Shown piece by piece: positions 11,545 through 24,600 of a stretch of 64,000 nt of DNA. The notes beneath the pieces are model-generated. The model searched no databases. It was given only the letters and a program-made list of their open reading frames with translations, and was not told the DNA's origin. The DNA lies in assembly GCA_022702705.1 (NCBI GenBank), contig CM040423.1:45519575-45583574 (forward strand). The letters are read 5' to 3'. This DNA is from Papilionanthe hookeriana x Papilionanthe teres. Lineage: Eukaryota > Streptophyta > Magnoliopsida > Asparagales > Orchidaceae. Made by a program: the position numbers and the translations under genes. Each line of letters opens with the position of its first letter. Positions within the stretch are counted from its first letter, which is position 1.

Positions 11545-12230
11545 TATATACAAATTTCGAGACAATATTTTACACAATAAATACTCAAATCTTGATAACA
11601 AGTCATAGAGAGCTCCGATTTCAACAAACTTATAAGAAATGAACTGGCTCGATGAGACAGACCTAATGATATCAAAGTTAGTCTAATTTGAGTCAAATCA
11701 AGCTCAGATCAAGTGATTAAACATTCTTGAAAGATTCCAGTCACATTTGGAAGGTCAAACAAATGTCAAATCTAGCAATTTCATAGTCAAATCGAGCATT
11801 TCGACAAAATAAATCCAATGAGTCTAAGATCACTTAATTTGACACCATTAAGACATCGAAATGTCCCTTCAACACTGTCTGATCGAGGGAAGCTCTCTGA
11901 ATCATCTGATAAAAATAGTTCATATTCTTGCATTAATTGCTCCTAGAACCCTATAAATAGAAATCTACCCCTCACATGAGATAGGAAAGAAGCCTAGAGA
12001 GAGCCTGCGGCCTTGAGGAAAAGTTGCAACTCAGTATCTCCGCCGACCCCTGTAGACCTCCGCGACCTCCGTCGTTAACCATAGCCGACCGTTGTCGACC
12101 ACCACCGATCACCGTTAACCACCACCGACGACCACCACCGAACTCCATCGACTAGCGCCGACCGTCATCAACCACCGCCAACTGTCGTCTACCACCGCCG
12201 TCAATCATATTATCGACTTTTTTAAAATTG
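11545..12230 (+). mobile_element. LTR-like sequence of a gypsy-type element (relative of the copy at 52.0 kb)
   Basis: Shares an ordered series of phrases with 52030-52520: CCGATTT.AACAAACTTATA, GGCT.GATGAGACAGAC.TAA, TTTGAGTCA.ATCAAGCT, GGTCAAAC.AATGTCAAAT, CATTAAGACAT..AAATGTCC, GCTGTCTGATC.AG, then CCCTATAAATAG (TATA box), CCCCTCA, and an AGAGAGAG start-like region. A CCG/ACC-rich tract (12040-12200) comes after the putative transcript start, as at 52550-52760. No primer-binding site, gag or pol follows, so it is a solo or truncated LTR. Ends are approximate. Confidence 0.6.
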
Positions 12231-12546
12231 AAATATACATTTTTATGCACACGTGTTTAATAGAAATTGCTATAAATGTTGTTGTGCACTAGAAAATTCT
12301 CTAAGACCAAAAATATCTTAAGCCTTAACTCAATAGTGCACACACATATAAAAGTGAAGGAGACAAGCAAATTTTTAAGTGAAACCCTTTGAAAGAGAAA
12401 ATATCACACTTTGTCAAATTAATTCACTATGGATCCAAGCGTAAAGATATCCACTCTTCACTTTAATTGAGGAAGATGAGATCACAGGTTTATGTTAAAA
12501 TTAGAACCACTTTGAAATAATATGATAAATATAATTGTATAAGGGC

Positions 12547-12760
12547 AATTGGAACTACAACAGTTGTTATTGAATTAAAATTGTGTTTGTGGGTCTATAA
12601 CTATCGTTGTTGGTTACAAAAGCCATGATTTGGAGCTACAATAATTGCAATAGAGCTAGAAAAGCCATAGTAGAGCTAAAATGGTCATAGTGAGGCTATT
12701 AGAATCGCAGTGGGGTACAAGAGTCAAGTTCAGCCATAAAAGTCGTAGTTGGGCAACAAT
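12547..12760. repeat. Degenerate ~25 bp minisatellite
   Basis: Repeated GAGCTA.AATAG..CATAGT-type phrases (for example GAGCTAGAAAAGCCATAGTA followed by GAGCTAAAATGGTCATAGTG). Diverged, about eight units. No coding sense. Confidence 0.5.
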
Positions 12761-13269
12761 AAGGGCAAGTAGTGATCGATGATTGTTAGAAATTGCTAGT
12801 CATGCAATTCTCTTCAAGAGTTATGATTTAATTGTGTGCTCACTCTTTTCTTTTTCTCTATGCTTTGAGTGAAATAAGGGCTTATTTATAATTTTTGAGA
12901 TTATCATTTTAGTAAATTTAGCTAGAAATTTAAAACAATACCCTATCATATGATCCATATTGATTCTCTTAATCATAAGTTATTTTTTCAGCTTTTGACT
13001 ATGCAGAAGATTAGGAGAGTGGAAGAAAGGTAAAAAAGCAGAAGAAGCTTGACCTCATGACCCTATGTCCTTTATATATATATACAAGGAAATATAGCAA
13101 GTCTAGCCATTGCACAAGGGTAAAAACGAAACTAAACAGCCTTTTCCACAATGAGCTAATAATTAGATCATATTAACACAAAAAATGAGGCAATAAAACA
13201 ATTTAATTCCAGAAAATACACTTCAAGTTACAAAAAATCACTCGAGAATTAGTTATAGATAAATATTTT

Positions 13270-14225
13270 ACAAGGGGACTTGTCCCTGCTTCTGCCGAGA
13301 TATACCCCAGCTAAAGCAGCATCACATACAAGAACTCGCCTACAGACCTAAACTAACCCAACCGTCTGACTCGTCTTTGGTCTGGAACAGTAGGGAGTTC
13401 TCCCAAAGATCCAACAGCTCTCGAAAAAGAGTCACCACCATCTCTTCCATCTTCTCCACCTTCATATGAGCCAACAAATCACACATATTTTAACCCCATT
13501 GGAACGCCATTGACCAGGCAAAAGAGCTCTTAAATTTGTCCAGATGATAGGCAAGCGACTTAGGGGACATCTTGAGTCTGTCAACTGCTTCCCCAACTCC
13601 TCCAAAGGGTTTGTTAGAGCAATCAACCTCGCCGTCCTTGCTCGAGAGTTGACCGTCCTCACCTAGCGTCTGGTCTGCTACCACTAGCACCCCGATTAGA
13701 TTCTCACCTATGTTAATTAGAGCCAGATTATTATCTAGGTTTACCAAAGTTCGATCATTTGCACTAAGATACATAACAAAACAAAAAAGACTTCAGAAAA
13801 AATGAAATCCCTTAAACAATACCGAAGGCCCTCTTTACTCAGGAGTAGATTCAACTTATATATTATAAACGTAAGACCTTCACCAGCGATGGCACCAATG
13901 AAAGCATCTGAAGATCACTAGAATCCATTTGGGTGACTAAGTCAACCAGAGGGTCTTGTGCCATAGTGGAAGCTTGAGCGGTCGGGCCAAGGATCAGGTC
14001 AGTTCGTGGAACTCTCTTCAGTATAGTGTCATCGATTGAATCAGACGACCACACTTCATTTTGTAGTGGGAGTATAGGCTTCTAATACATGAAGACTTTC
14101 TACTTCTTGTCACTTTCTGGGCAGTCTTACATTTTCGATTTCTCGAAGTTGAAGCCAATCAGATTCTTGTTGGTAACATCACCATAAAGTTTCGATTTGT
14201 TATCCATGCAATGCCTAATACCCGA
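13270..14225 (-). pseudogene. Unidentified broken ORF cluster, probably transposon-derived
   Basis: The minus strand carries three partly connected reading segments: about 14200-14120 (MDNKSKLYGDVTNKNLIGFN), 14054-13863 (63 aa), and 13774-13490 (94 aa), the last followed in another frame by KVEKMEEMVVTLFRELLDLW. The segment ending YHLDKFKSSFAWSMAFQWG has normal protein-like composition, and base composition here is less AT-rich than the flanks. I do not recognise the family. A lost gag or accessory ORF of a retroelement is the likeliest source, but that is inference from the surroundings. Confidence 0.3.
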
Positions 14226-15171
14226 AAACCAACCAACTCAAATGAGAAAAGACACAAAGCAAATTAAGATTGGGAAAGAGTTCTATCACGCCCTATTTAT
14301 AAGAATCAAAAGCATATAAATCAAAGGAGTTCGATCATTAATTATTTACAATTTAATGCAATCTAATTTTGCGTTAAAAATCTTTATTTTTATCGCTATG
14401 CCACTTTCAAGGCGTAAGAGAATTGATGAAATAAAATATACACATACAAATGTGTCGGCGATGATCTTAAATAGATCTAATGGTCGACGAGAGAAGAGTA
14501 CGACGAAAATTGACCCATTGTGAGGAGATCATGATGCGTACTCAACCGATCAAGCAAAACCATACAAGGCAAAGCCAAAACCGACATAGCCACAAGGCGT
14601 ACAAGAAAACAATTAGATAATCCAAGCACAGGCCATTTAGGCAGAAACGAGACAAAAAAACATCTAAGCTAAACACTACATGAAAGCTGACTCGATGCAA
14701 CAATATACTCACTAGTAGAGCCAACCCATGAGAATATACAATTTTACAATATTTCCAACCATCTCATGAACACCTTAGAGGCTCCTCACCAGCTGATTGA
14801 CCGATACCGACCGAACTCAGCTGACCGAGACATACCAACCAGAAATACTCTAGTACGGGCCCCTACCAAACATAGGCAAAATTATCATATCATAATTATA
14901 TCATATCCTCTATAAATAAGAAGAAAAAAATTTATGTATAAAACATGATTCATTAGGGATTCACAAACACTATTAGATTCAACTAACACACAAGATTTAA
15001 GTGGTATAAATATATAAAAGTAAAATTTGGGTGTTACATATGTAAATACATATGAATTAAGTGGCATATATGTAAAATTCAACCATAATTTAAAACGTGC
15101 AGGAAATAATTGTTAAAATAGTATTTTGTCCAACCAAGAGGATCAGATTCCAAACACACTCAAATCACTGA
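14226..15171. other. Spacer with LTR-like TATA region, unassigned
   Basis: 14760-14960 resembles an LTR promoter segment (GACCGA repeats, then CCTCTATAAATAAG near 14907-14920), but no partner or terminal motif was found. Nothing else is recognisable. Confidence 0.3.
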
Positions 15172-15380
15172 CGGTCCATTTGGGGCAGTTTGTGTATTTC
15201 AAGATAAACATCTTATCCTGAAATATGGCATGCAGGTCGACCATAACATTTGACTTGAACCTGCGTGTAGTGTAAAAAACCCAACCGCGGTAGGCAGAAT
15301 TTTAAAAAACGCACGAACTAAATGATTAATCGGCATTTTTAAAAACACCGCCGCACTTATAAGCTGCCCAAAACGGGGCC
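15172..15380. mobile_element. Small TIR element (PIF/Harbinger-like MITE), 209 bp
   Basis: The ends are imperfect inverted repeats: CGGTCCATTTGGGGCAGTTT at the left, and GGCCCCGTTTTGGGCAGCTT read inward from the right. The trinucleotide TGA flanks both sides (15169-15171 and 15381-15383), matching the 3 bp target duplication of PIF/Harbinger elements, although that superfamily prefers TWA. It is non-coding and lies about 290 bp upstream of the inferred KEA3 start, so it could touch the promoter. The TIR matches the 2.9 kb element at 21871. Confidence 0.6.
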
Positions 15381-15407
15381 TGATTTTTTAGGAGATCTGT
15401 AGGTAAA

Positions 15408-15436
15408 GTTAACCCGTTTAACCCGTTTAACCCGTT
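15408..15436. repeat. Triplicated TTTAACCCG motif upstream of KEA3
   Basis: Three directly repeated copies of a 10 bp TTAACCCGTT-type unit about 235-260 bp upstream of the inferred first KEA3 ATG. This may be a promoter element cluster or just a microsatellite; the sequence does not say which. Confidence 0.5.
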
Positions 15437-15669
15437 GAGGTGGCCACATATGGACGGCTCTTTAACGGGAAACGGACTCATTGTCTGCCACAGAAACTCT
15501 TCACTCCTTCAAATCAACTTATCCTGTTTCCCACCCGCTCTCCTCTCCGAAAGCAAAATCTCAAATCCCATGGATAGGCAGCCAATAGCTTCACCAGCTA
15601 AGCTCAGTACCTCACCCTCCCGTCTTCCTCCTCGCCGTATACCCTAATCGGAAAACCAATTCTTCACAT

Positions 15670-18600
15670 ATGGGCAATTCCCGATGTATCTGTGTTAGTA
15701 CTCACCATTCTTGCCGATTTTTCCCGGTTTTAAACTATACTTTTACTGACCTGAACGCTTTATGTGGTGACAGGGTAGTGCGATCGGCCATCATCGGATA
15801 AGTTCGTTGAGGACTGATCTTTGCCATTTCTCTGGAATTCGACGCCGGTTTTCTGTAATACCCTTTTTCGATAGGTGGAAAGCGGAGGTGCCTTCGTCTT
15901 CGTCCGCGTTGCGGTGTGGACGGCGGTTGGGATTTGTGTCGGTGAATGAGTGCGGGGCTCTCTGCAAGCGGTCTGGTTGCGGGTGGCTTGGGTTGAGAGG
16001 GTTTGGGCGAGAAGGTGGAAATGGTTTCCGTATTCATGCGACGATTGAGGTGGCGAGCGCGATTGATGTGATTAATGATTTAGGTTTCGATACGCTGACG
16101 TTCTTGGCTGTGACTGTGATGGTTGTGCCCGCGTTCAAGTTGATCAGAGCTAGTCCGGTGAGTTTGTTTGGTTGAAAGCGTTATGTAATAATAATTTTGA
16201 TATCGTTAGCTGTAAGTAGTTACGGTTTATTTTAGTTACTCTTATCAAAGCTGCAGCCTAAGCAATTATGTATGTTTGGATAATTTTCAATCGCAGCAGT
16301 TTGTTGCCTGCTGGATGGATTTGATCTATGAATGTGAAGCCATGGAGATTAAGCTCTACATGGGGGCAAAATATTACATCCGGACTATGCACGTAGAGTT
16401 ACGTGCGGAGCCCAATCCATGAGAGATACGTGGAATCCCGCAGTAACATGAAATAACACGGGAATAACACGAATGAATATTCCTCGTGTTACTCCGCAGT
16501 TAGCGGTGCTTTGGGCGGAATAACGCGGGGAATATTCATCCGTGTTATTTCACGTTTTTCATGTGTTATTGCGGCAATATTGTAACTCCGGGAATATTCC
16601 CCGTGTTATTTCGCATTATTACCATGTTATTCCGCGTAGTATTGACGTGTTATTGTGGTGGTGTTACAATACCACCACAATAACACTTGAATAACGCGAA
16701 ATAACACGGAAGAATATTCCCCGTGTTATTCCGTGTTATTTCCCGTATTATTCCACCCAAAACACCGTTAAACGCGGAATATTCCTTCGTGTTGTTCCCG
16801 TGTTATTCCACGTAATTGCGGGATTCCACATGTCTCCCATGGATTGGGCTCCGCACGTAATTCTACGTGCGTAGTCTGGATGTAATATTTTGCCCTACAT
16901 GGGACTTAACAAAGATGACTTCTAAGCATCACTTGCTTAAAGAATGGCTTTAATTTGCTTGCAAAAACTTTTAATTTTTATTTTCTTACTTTTTTTAATG
17001 AAAATTTTTCTAGCAAGAGTTATAAAAATGAACGCACTAAGAAAAAGATTTAACATTACAATAAGACACCAAATTTTATATGATTCGGCCAGAACAATAA
17101 CCTACACATCCTTTAGGGAGGGGAAATGAATGGGTTCACTATCAAGAAATTATATTGATATAGATATAGAAAATCAAAAGAGAATGATATTAACTAAGTC
17201 CAAGCTCAACGATTTCATCACAAAGAGAAGCCATTGATCTCTCTCTCAAGCCCAAAAATATAAAAAAATCTCTTAATATCTTTCAGTATATGAGAATCGA
17301 TTGAAAGAGCAAACTTAGGGATTACACCATAAGATCTCTTCTTAGATGCTGTTTGAAGACTTCTTTTTATTTTTCTCAACAAGTACACATGTTTAGATTT
17401 TCTTTTTCTTCTTCTATTCATATTAATTAACATGGATGAATTTTAAATTCAAATTCAGTTTAAATTTTGCTTGATGCTAATTCAAAATAACAAAAAAGTT
17501 AATATGTCCTTTTATAGGAGGAAAATTAAAATAAATTTAAATTCATCTCGAAACTAATTGTCTTGCATTTTGTGTTTATTTATGCCTTCTATAAAATCTT
17601 ACCATCCTAAAATCTCTCCTTTGACTTGATTTTATGTCAATGCTTTTTGGATCTTTTTCAATTCCCCTCTTCTTCAATATTTTTAAGTTCCAAAAATCCT
17701 GAAGGGTCTAACACTTCACTATCATAAGAAAACACATATGACACCTAAGTTTAAGACTTGTGAGAGATTTTTGAAGTACATATATTGCATACTAAGATGG
17801 ATCTACTGATAATGTAATTGCAAGTGATATTGAAATTTTGTAGCGTTGCAATGATATAATCAAGCATTGAGATATATGTTACATGAGTTCAATTGATTTT
17901 ATCATCGGCATTTGTTTCCTATCTACTGGAGTTAGATTTAAGACTATAAATCGAATTTTTTTAAGTTTCTTTTATTAAAATTTTCACCAAAAATGATGAA
18001 ATTGAAGCAACCTCACTTAAAGCTACACTCTATAACACATAGAGTTCACCATCATTCTTTTCTTCCATGCCAAAAAACACACCCTTATAAATTTTGAGGG
18101 ACCTTAGTATCCCCTAGAACTATATCTTTTTCAATTAAGTAAACTCAAAGATGTAATATTCTTCTTGAGATTTGATACATTTTTTATTTTGATCAATGTC
18201 TCAATAATACCATCATGCATTTCAACTTTTCCATGCTAAAACCAATTATATTGATACCATATTGATTCATATATAAGCACAAGGCTCATAAAGGGTAAAA
18301 TAATTCCCTACATAGACATATGTGGTAAGAACAAGCTGAGCTAGAATTCAATGCTGCAAATGACTTGCATTATCCTTGAAAAAGTATCAATGAAAAATCT
18401 ATTTGAGCACCCTGCATCTATAATGACATATGCTGATTTGTCATCCTTATGGTTGTCATTGTTATATTCCAAACTTTGTACTCTTTCTTCATGTGCCATT
18501 TTTTAAATAATAGAGGCAATTCATGTTTTTGAACTTACACCAGATTTACTTCTACCACACCAATGTTTAGATCTCTTATCAAAATCTCTTTTTAACAAAT

Positions 18601-21600
18601 ATTTTTTATCTTCTACTCCTTCAAGCTTAACAATCACAACTTTGAAAATAAGTGGATTATTAACATCATTTAGGTTATTTATATTTCTTCCATGTAATAA
18701 GGTATCATGAAAATACTTACAAGAGAGAAGTAAGAACATAAAGATATAAGATTTTAACCTTCATCATCAACTATCTCATATATGTTAGTTCAATCTCTAA
18801 TAAAATTAAACTCATTAAGATGTTATTAAATTTGTGTTCCTTTTACAAGTGAAGATTTTTTGTCTTTTACAATGATTTCAACTTGAGCCACAACCCTTTT
18901 GTAGTTTTTTTCATCCAAATGTTTTATGAAATCTCATTCACCAAATATGGTTACATCATCAATAATGCCTTTTTTTTCACTTAAGATTCTTAGGTGTTTT
19001 CACACACCCCACAGGTGCTTTCACAAGTCCTTGTTTGATTTCTATGCTTTACATCTTTGTTCTCTAATGCCTAAGACCCTCCCAAGGCCCATTCGAGCTC
19101 TTAAACTTCTCAATCCTCTGCTTCATCTCCTTTGTATTTCTCATTAAGCTTAAATTCCAATATTTAGGTGGAAACTACTTTATTATGTGAAGGAAGTCTA
19201 ATAGCAATGAATATTATAAGTGGACAAAGTAATAACAAAGAGTACAAAAGCACAAGATGATAGTAAAATTTGCGTATTTTAATTAGGATAATAGACTGCA
19301 TCCATGTGAGATGAGATGGAGAAACCGATTAGCTATCAAAAAGCAACATTTGACGTACAAAAAAGTATGGAAGAAGAAAAGCACTCTTCTAATCCAAGTA
19401 CACATAGCTTGTCACAATGAGAAGCCTCAAATCTCTCAAGCTTAAAAATAGGAAGCCCCACTTTTTGTTAGATATACAAGAATAATATGGTAGAAGCTAA
19501 TAAACATAGAGTTTTAAGCTATATAGATATTTTACTCGAACGTTCCTTGATGTTTCTAGACCGAGGCAGCAATACATCTAATCAAGGTTGTGAACATTTA
19601 TGCCACGTTTGGCTAGGATAACTTTCTATTTAATTTTTTTATGAACTTCACCTTACAAGTTTGATGACTATTTATATGTTCTTTATTCCTTCTAATTATT
19701 TTCACATTGTAACTATAATCTTTTGGACTTACAAAAATGCAGATACTTGGTTTCTTTTCAGCTGGTGTTGTTCTCAATCAATTTGGTTTATTCAGAAACC
19801 TTACAGATGTTAAAGTTTTGTCTGAATGGGGAATTCTTTTTCTGGTACATTACATTATTTATAGTACACATTTAGTTTTCAAAACTTTACTGTTTTCATC
19901 GTTATTGTATGTCTTAGTTCTGCAAGTATCATACGTTGTCTCAATTTTAATATTCCTTTGTATTGGCTGCAATACTCAAATGTAGCCTTTGCACATCAGG
20001 TTTTCCGTAGGAATCATGATTAAATATCCTTTTTAAAGTGTATTGTCAAACATTACACGACATTGATTTACTTTCTCTTTGTAAGCATTCTATCAGTTTT
20101 AAAATTCTTCTGAAATTAAAAACAAATAGAAACATTTTCTGCTTCTGAGATATGCTGCTAATGATTCACTAACTAACAAGTTTAATATTCTGTGAGTTAT
20201 GAGTCTCCTTTTATTTTGATAAAAACCTCTGAATTGACTCAAGGAAGCTGATATTTTTATCAAATTATTATAGGCTAAATTTCTGGATTGTTCGATATGA
20301 AAGTGTTTAAATTTATTGGAAAAGCAATAGTTTTCATTAGAGTTAGAATCAAGCAACATTTGAAGCCCTATAAAGATGGCTCAAATGGCAAAGGGCATCA
20401 GTAGTGATGGAAGTTACATGTGAGTTATGCACCATGCGTCAGCATTCTCAAATGAGAAACCAAGTTAAGGAGAGCATCTGGATCGAATAAATAAATGTAC
20501 GAACTTGAGTAAGAACTATACCAAAAAAAAAATAAATAAATAAATAAAAAAAAAGGTAGTTGGTATGTCAGTTGTAGGGTTTAAGGGATTCAGAAAATCT
20601 TCAAGTTCGACATTATGCTAGCTTGTTTTACTTTTAAATACACCTGAATAAATAGCAATATTAGAAGCCCACTCACACCTAAATATATCATGTATTGATT
20701 GCACCCAGGATGAGCAAAGATTAAAAAATATATGTAAATATATTTATCAGCCTCTAATATTTTTATATTAGCTTTGGATGCATATCATAAAATCATAAAG
20801 AAAATAGAAAAGAAATTCTAATTATTCTATGATAAGATTATTGAGTTTAAAGGATGTGAAATTGTTTATCCTTCAAGTTAGATTGTTAAGAGAGGTAAAT
20901 TAGAATTTTACAATTGAGCCAAACTTGATTTGGTATGATATGTAGAGTACAATTAAACATTTTATCGGGATTTAAAGAATCTTTAAATATATCATATGCA
21001 AATGAATAGACTTAATGTTGAAGTAAAGAGGTTTAAAATGTCATAAAGGAAGAGATACGTATTTTAAAGGAGTTACTACAAGTAAATACCACTAGGAATC
21101 AGCATGCTCATAAGGAATATGGAAGTCTTGTAGAGTGATAAATAGAAGCTGCAGGTTTGATGTTTATACAATAGGCTTTGTAATATGGCAATGGATAAAA
21201 GAGATATATGAAATTGTTAAAGGAAGAAATCTAGATACATCTATCAAGTATAATACATTAAAGTAATGATAGTAAGATCTTAGATAATTATGATCTTATA
21301 AAATAAAAATAAAAATGTTATCTTAGGAAATTATTAATAGAGTTTAAGGGAAATATTTTTGGAAGATTATAATGAAGAGAATAATATGTTATTTTACAAA
21401 TTGATAAAAGATGGTGAATTGTAGTTGAATTTAAAGAAAACTATTGTGAGTTATGTGTAATTAGAGGGTTTTATTGGGTTGTGTAATTAGAGGGTTTTGT
21501 TGGGTTTGTTTGTTAAATATTTTAACACCTATTTAAACACATGTTGAATGAAATAGTAAGTTTTTTCATCAAAAAATTCTTTATGGTATCATAGTTGGGA

Positions 21601-24600
21601 TCGTGCAAGGCTTTGACTGGCTAGGGCTGAGTCTTTGGCCGCTGGGTCTCCTGAATAGGAAAGAAGTGGCGAGACTTGCACGTCGTCGGCGGTGGAGCGA
21701 GGAGCGGCAGTGAAGTTTGACTCTTTGTGCACTGTGATTCCTTGTGTACTACGATTCCAACATTGCTTCCCTCGCCAGCACTTGATGTGTGAGCAGAGGA
21801 GGGTTAAGGCTTCGGGCAAGAAGGTCGTGGTGTCTTTGTGCGAGCTAGGGCAGAGAGGCTCGGCGACTTCGGGTTTGTTTGGGGCAGCTGTAGCTTATCC
21901 AACTTATTTGGATAAACAGCTTATCCTGATAATCTGCTGATCAACAGCTTATCCTGATAAGCTGGCTAGTTATTTGGTTTGTGCGTTTGGAAAACAGTTG
22001 TTTCTGGTTACGTGACCATTTTGACCCTGTTCTGGATAAATTGTTTAGCTGTTTGGTTTGTGCGTTTCGAAAACAGCTGATTTGCACCTTTTGTGGATAA
22101 AAGACTGTTCTGGGACGCAATAGTGTGATGTTTGCAACAGAACTACAACAGCGACATTAGATATTTCAAAATCAATAAAACCACTTCAAAACAGTACAAC
22201 AAAAGGATATACACCTCACTTAAGAGTGAGCATCTATGAATTGAATAAAAAAGAAAAACATATTAAAATTACAATTAATATTATAATAATATTCATTTTA
22301 AAGTGCAGAAAATGCATGTCATGAGCAACGTCGGCTTGTTGGGATATTTTCGAACTCCGAGCAACGTCGTCTGCTTGTGATACCGTCGAACCCCGCTCAC
22401 ACAATTACAACTACAATTAAAAATATTAAAATGTCAAGTTGTGCTCAGCATGCTTAGTTATCAAATGAAAAGCAGACTCACATAAATAGTTAACTAGATA
22501 ACAAATGCCACCTTTACTATTACTGTCACTTTTTTTCATCCTTGTTATGAGAGAGAAGCTCTAGGAAAATATGTTGGTGTTTGTACTAACAAATCAGCAA
22601 CACAAAGCCGAAAGCCAAATCAGTAGCAAAACCATGCAATTGAGTTCATATATGCATTGTAGAGATAGACATGAATGGCCACAGGTAGATAATGCACCTT
22701 TACTGTAATAAACACTTTTTTCCTTGTAACATTAATTGCAGGACAATTACAGAGGTTCACAAAATTGTGGAGACTTCAAGCATACTTTCAATGCATACTA
22801 TGTTTTCATTACAAGCAAACCAAATGAGACATTAATAAGCACAGTCACGTCGCTTCTCATGAATAGTAAGAAGAATTCATACTGACGTTGGATCTTACTT
22901 CTGCTGTAAACATAGCTACCAATAGTAACATGGTGTGCGAACTATTTTTATTGGGGAAGATTTCTGATAAGAAAACTCCGATAATGGAAATATCATGGCC
23001 TAGCTAAATTGCAAATATCCATTAGCTGTTTAAATTTAGGGAAATTTGCAGACATACCACAATTTTTTTGTACTTGTATATCTAACACCAAAACTTTCAT
23101 ATTTTACAATTAACACACTTTGGTGTCATAATAGGCATAAAAAGCTGCATTTACTTTAAAAGTAAATAGTTGAGCTCTTTTTTATGTGATGTTAAATATT
23201 TGGATGCTGTGTGTGTGTAAAACTTTAGGCGTTCAATATACAAGTACATACAAATTGCATGGTATGTATTTAAATATGCCTTTCAATTTATACAAAAAAT
23301 TTCCACCAATAAACCATTGTCCTATCTTAACTAATATATGTAAAAAACAACACATCTGTCTATATATATCTTAACTAATATATGTATGATAACTGAATGA
23401 GTCGCTTAACGTAATCTTTGATATATTATCCTATCTTTGCTAATATATGTAAAAAGCAACATGTCTTTCTTCAACCAGTGCAACGAGTGTGATGTTTGAC
23501 AACAACACAATCAACGAGTTGCTTGTTTGGCACCAAATAATGCAACGAGCGAGACAACCATATAGTAACTGGTAGACGTGATGGGACAAATAGAACACTT
23601 AGAGATAGACTAATTAAATACAAAAACTTCTCTCCTTTATGTGCTCAATTTATTGCTTGTAAATTTGTATCTACTTTTGCTATTGATATTGGTAAACTTC
23701 ATGGCATTCCTCATTCCCTTATATAGGTTTATCTGACGGGGATAACATTTTATGAGTCATTTTGTGTGTGAATTTTTTTGTTTGCAGGGTACTAAATTAC
23801 AATTTAGCACAACCATTCTATAGAGGTAAGCAATACATGCTACGGTGCTTAGGCAGATTAAACATATCCCGACGATAAAAACATTCATAGTGAAAATAAA
23901 TTCTTAAATTTCATGAGCTCAAAAGAATTGAAAAAACATTCATAGTCGATTGAACTGTCAATTGTGGCTTTAAATTTTGGATTCCCTTCGGTTATTTTAA
24001 ATGCATCAACAGCCTTCAAAATTAAACATTTCCATGACTATGCACTGTTTCCAATTTTCAAAGCAGGCTATTTATCTCAGAGAACTACATACTGAACCGA
24101 GCAAGTAAATACAAAGTTCATTGAAACATTTCAGCTTGAACTATTTCTAATTTTCCAATTATCCTGAATTGTTTCTAATTTTCTAGGCAGGCTATTTCAG
24201 TAAACTCCAAAGCTCACTGAAACGAAAAAGAAAAAAATTTCCAAAGAGAGCTTAGATAGTGAGTGTGTTCACAAAACCTATAACTTCTAAACAGGTAGCA
24301 TTCCACATATAATATCTCATCCCCGATATTCTTCACGTGAAAATTCAAGTTCAATGCGACACTCCACTTCCTCGTTTGCTTATAAAGTAAACAGTAAAGT
24401 AGAAAACGATTGAACTCTAATAACACAAAACACAAATCTCTATTTCAAATTTGTACATTTTTTTAGAAGCGGCGAGCATACCTCGTACTGGAAGAAGAAA
24501 TGAAACCCTAGGCGAAGGAATAATAGCTTAGCGAGGGAGGAAATAGAGAGGAGAAGGCCACGGGAGGGAGGAGAGGAGAAGGGCACAGGAGGGAGGAGAG

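Noticed and set aside
15435..15647. ORF MDRQPIASPAKL... as the KEA3 start
   Set aside because: It stops before any donor that would keep frame with the exon at 15774. The ATG at 15670 fits phase better, though it is itself only inferred.
22000..24440. Transposase gene inside the Harbinger-like element
   Set aside because: No reading frame over about 80 codons and no DDE or Myb-like motif on either strand.
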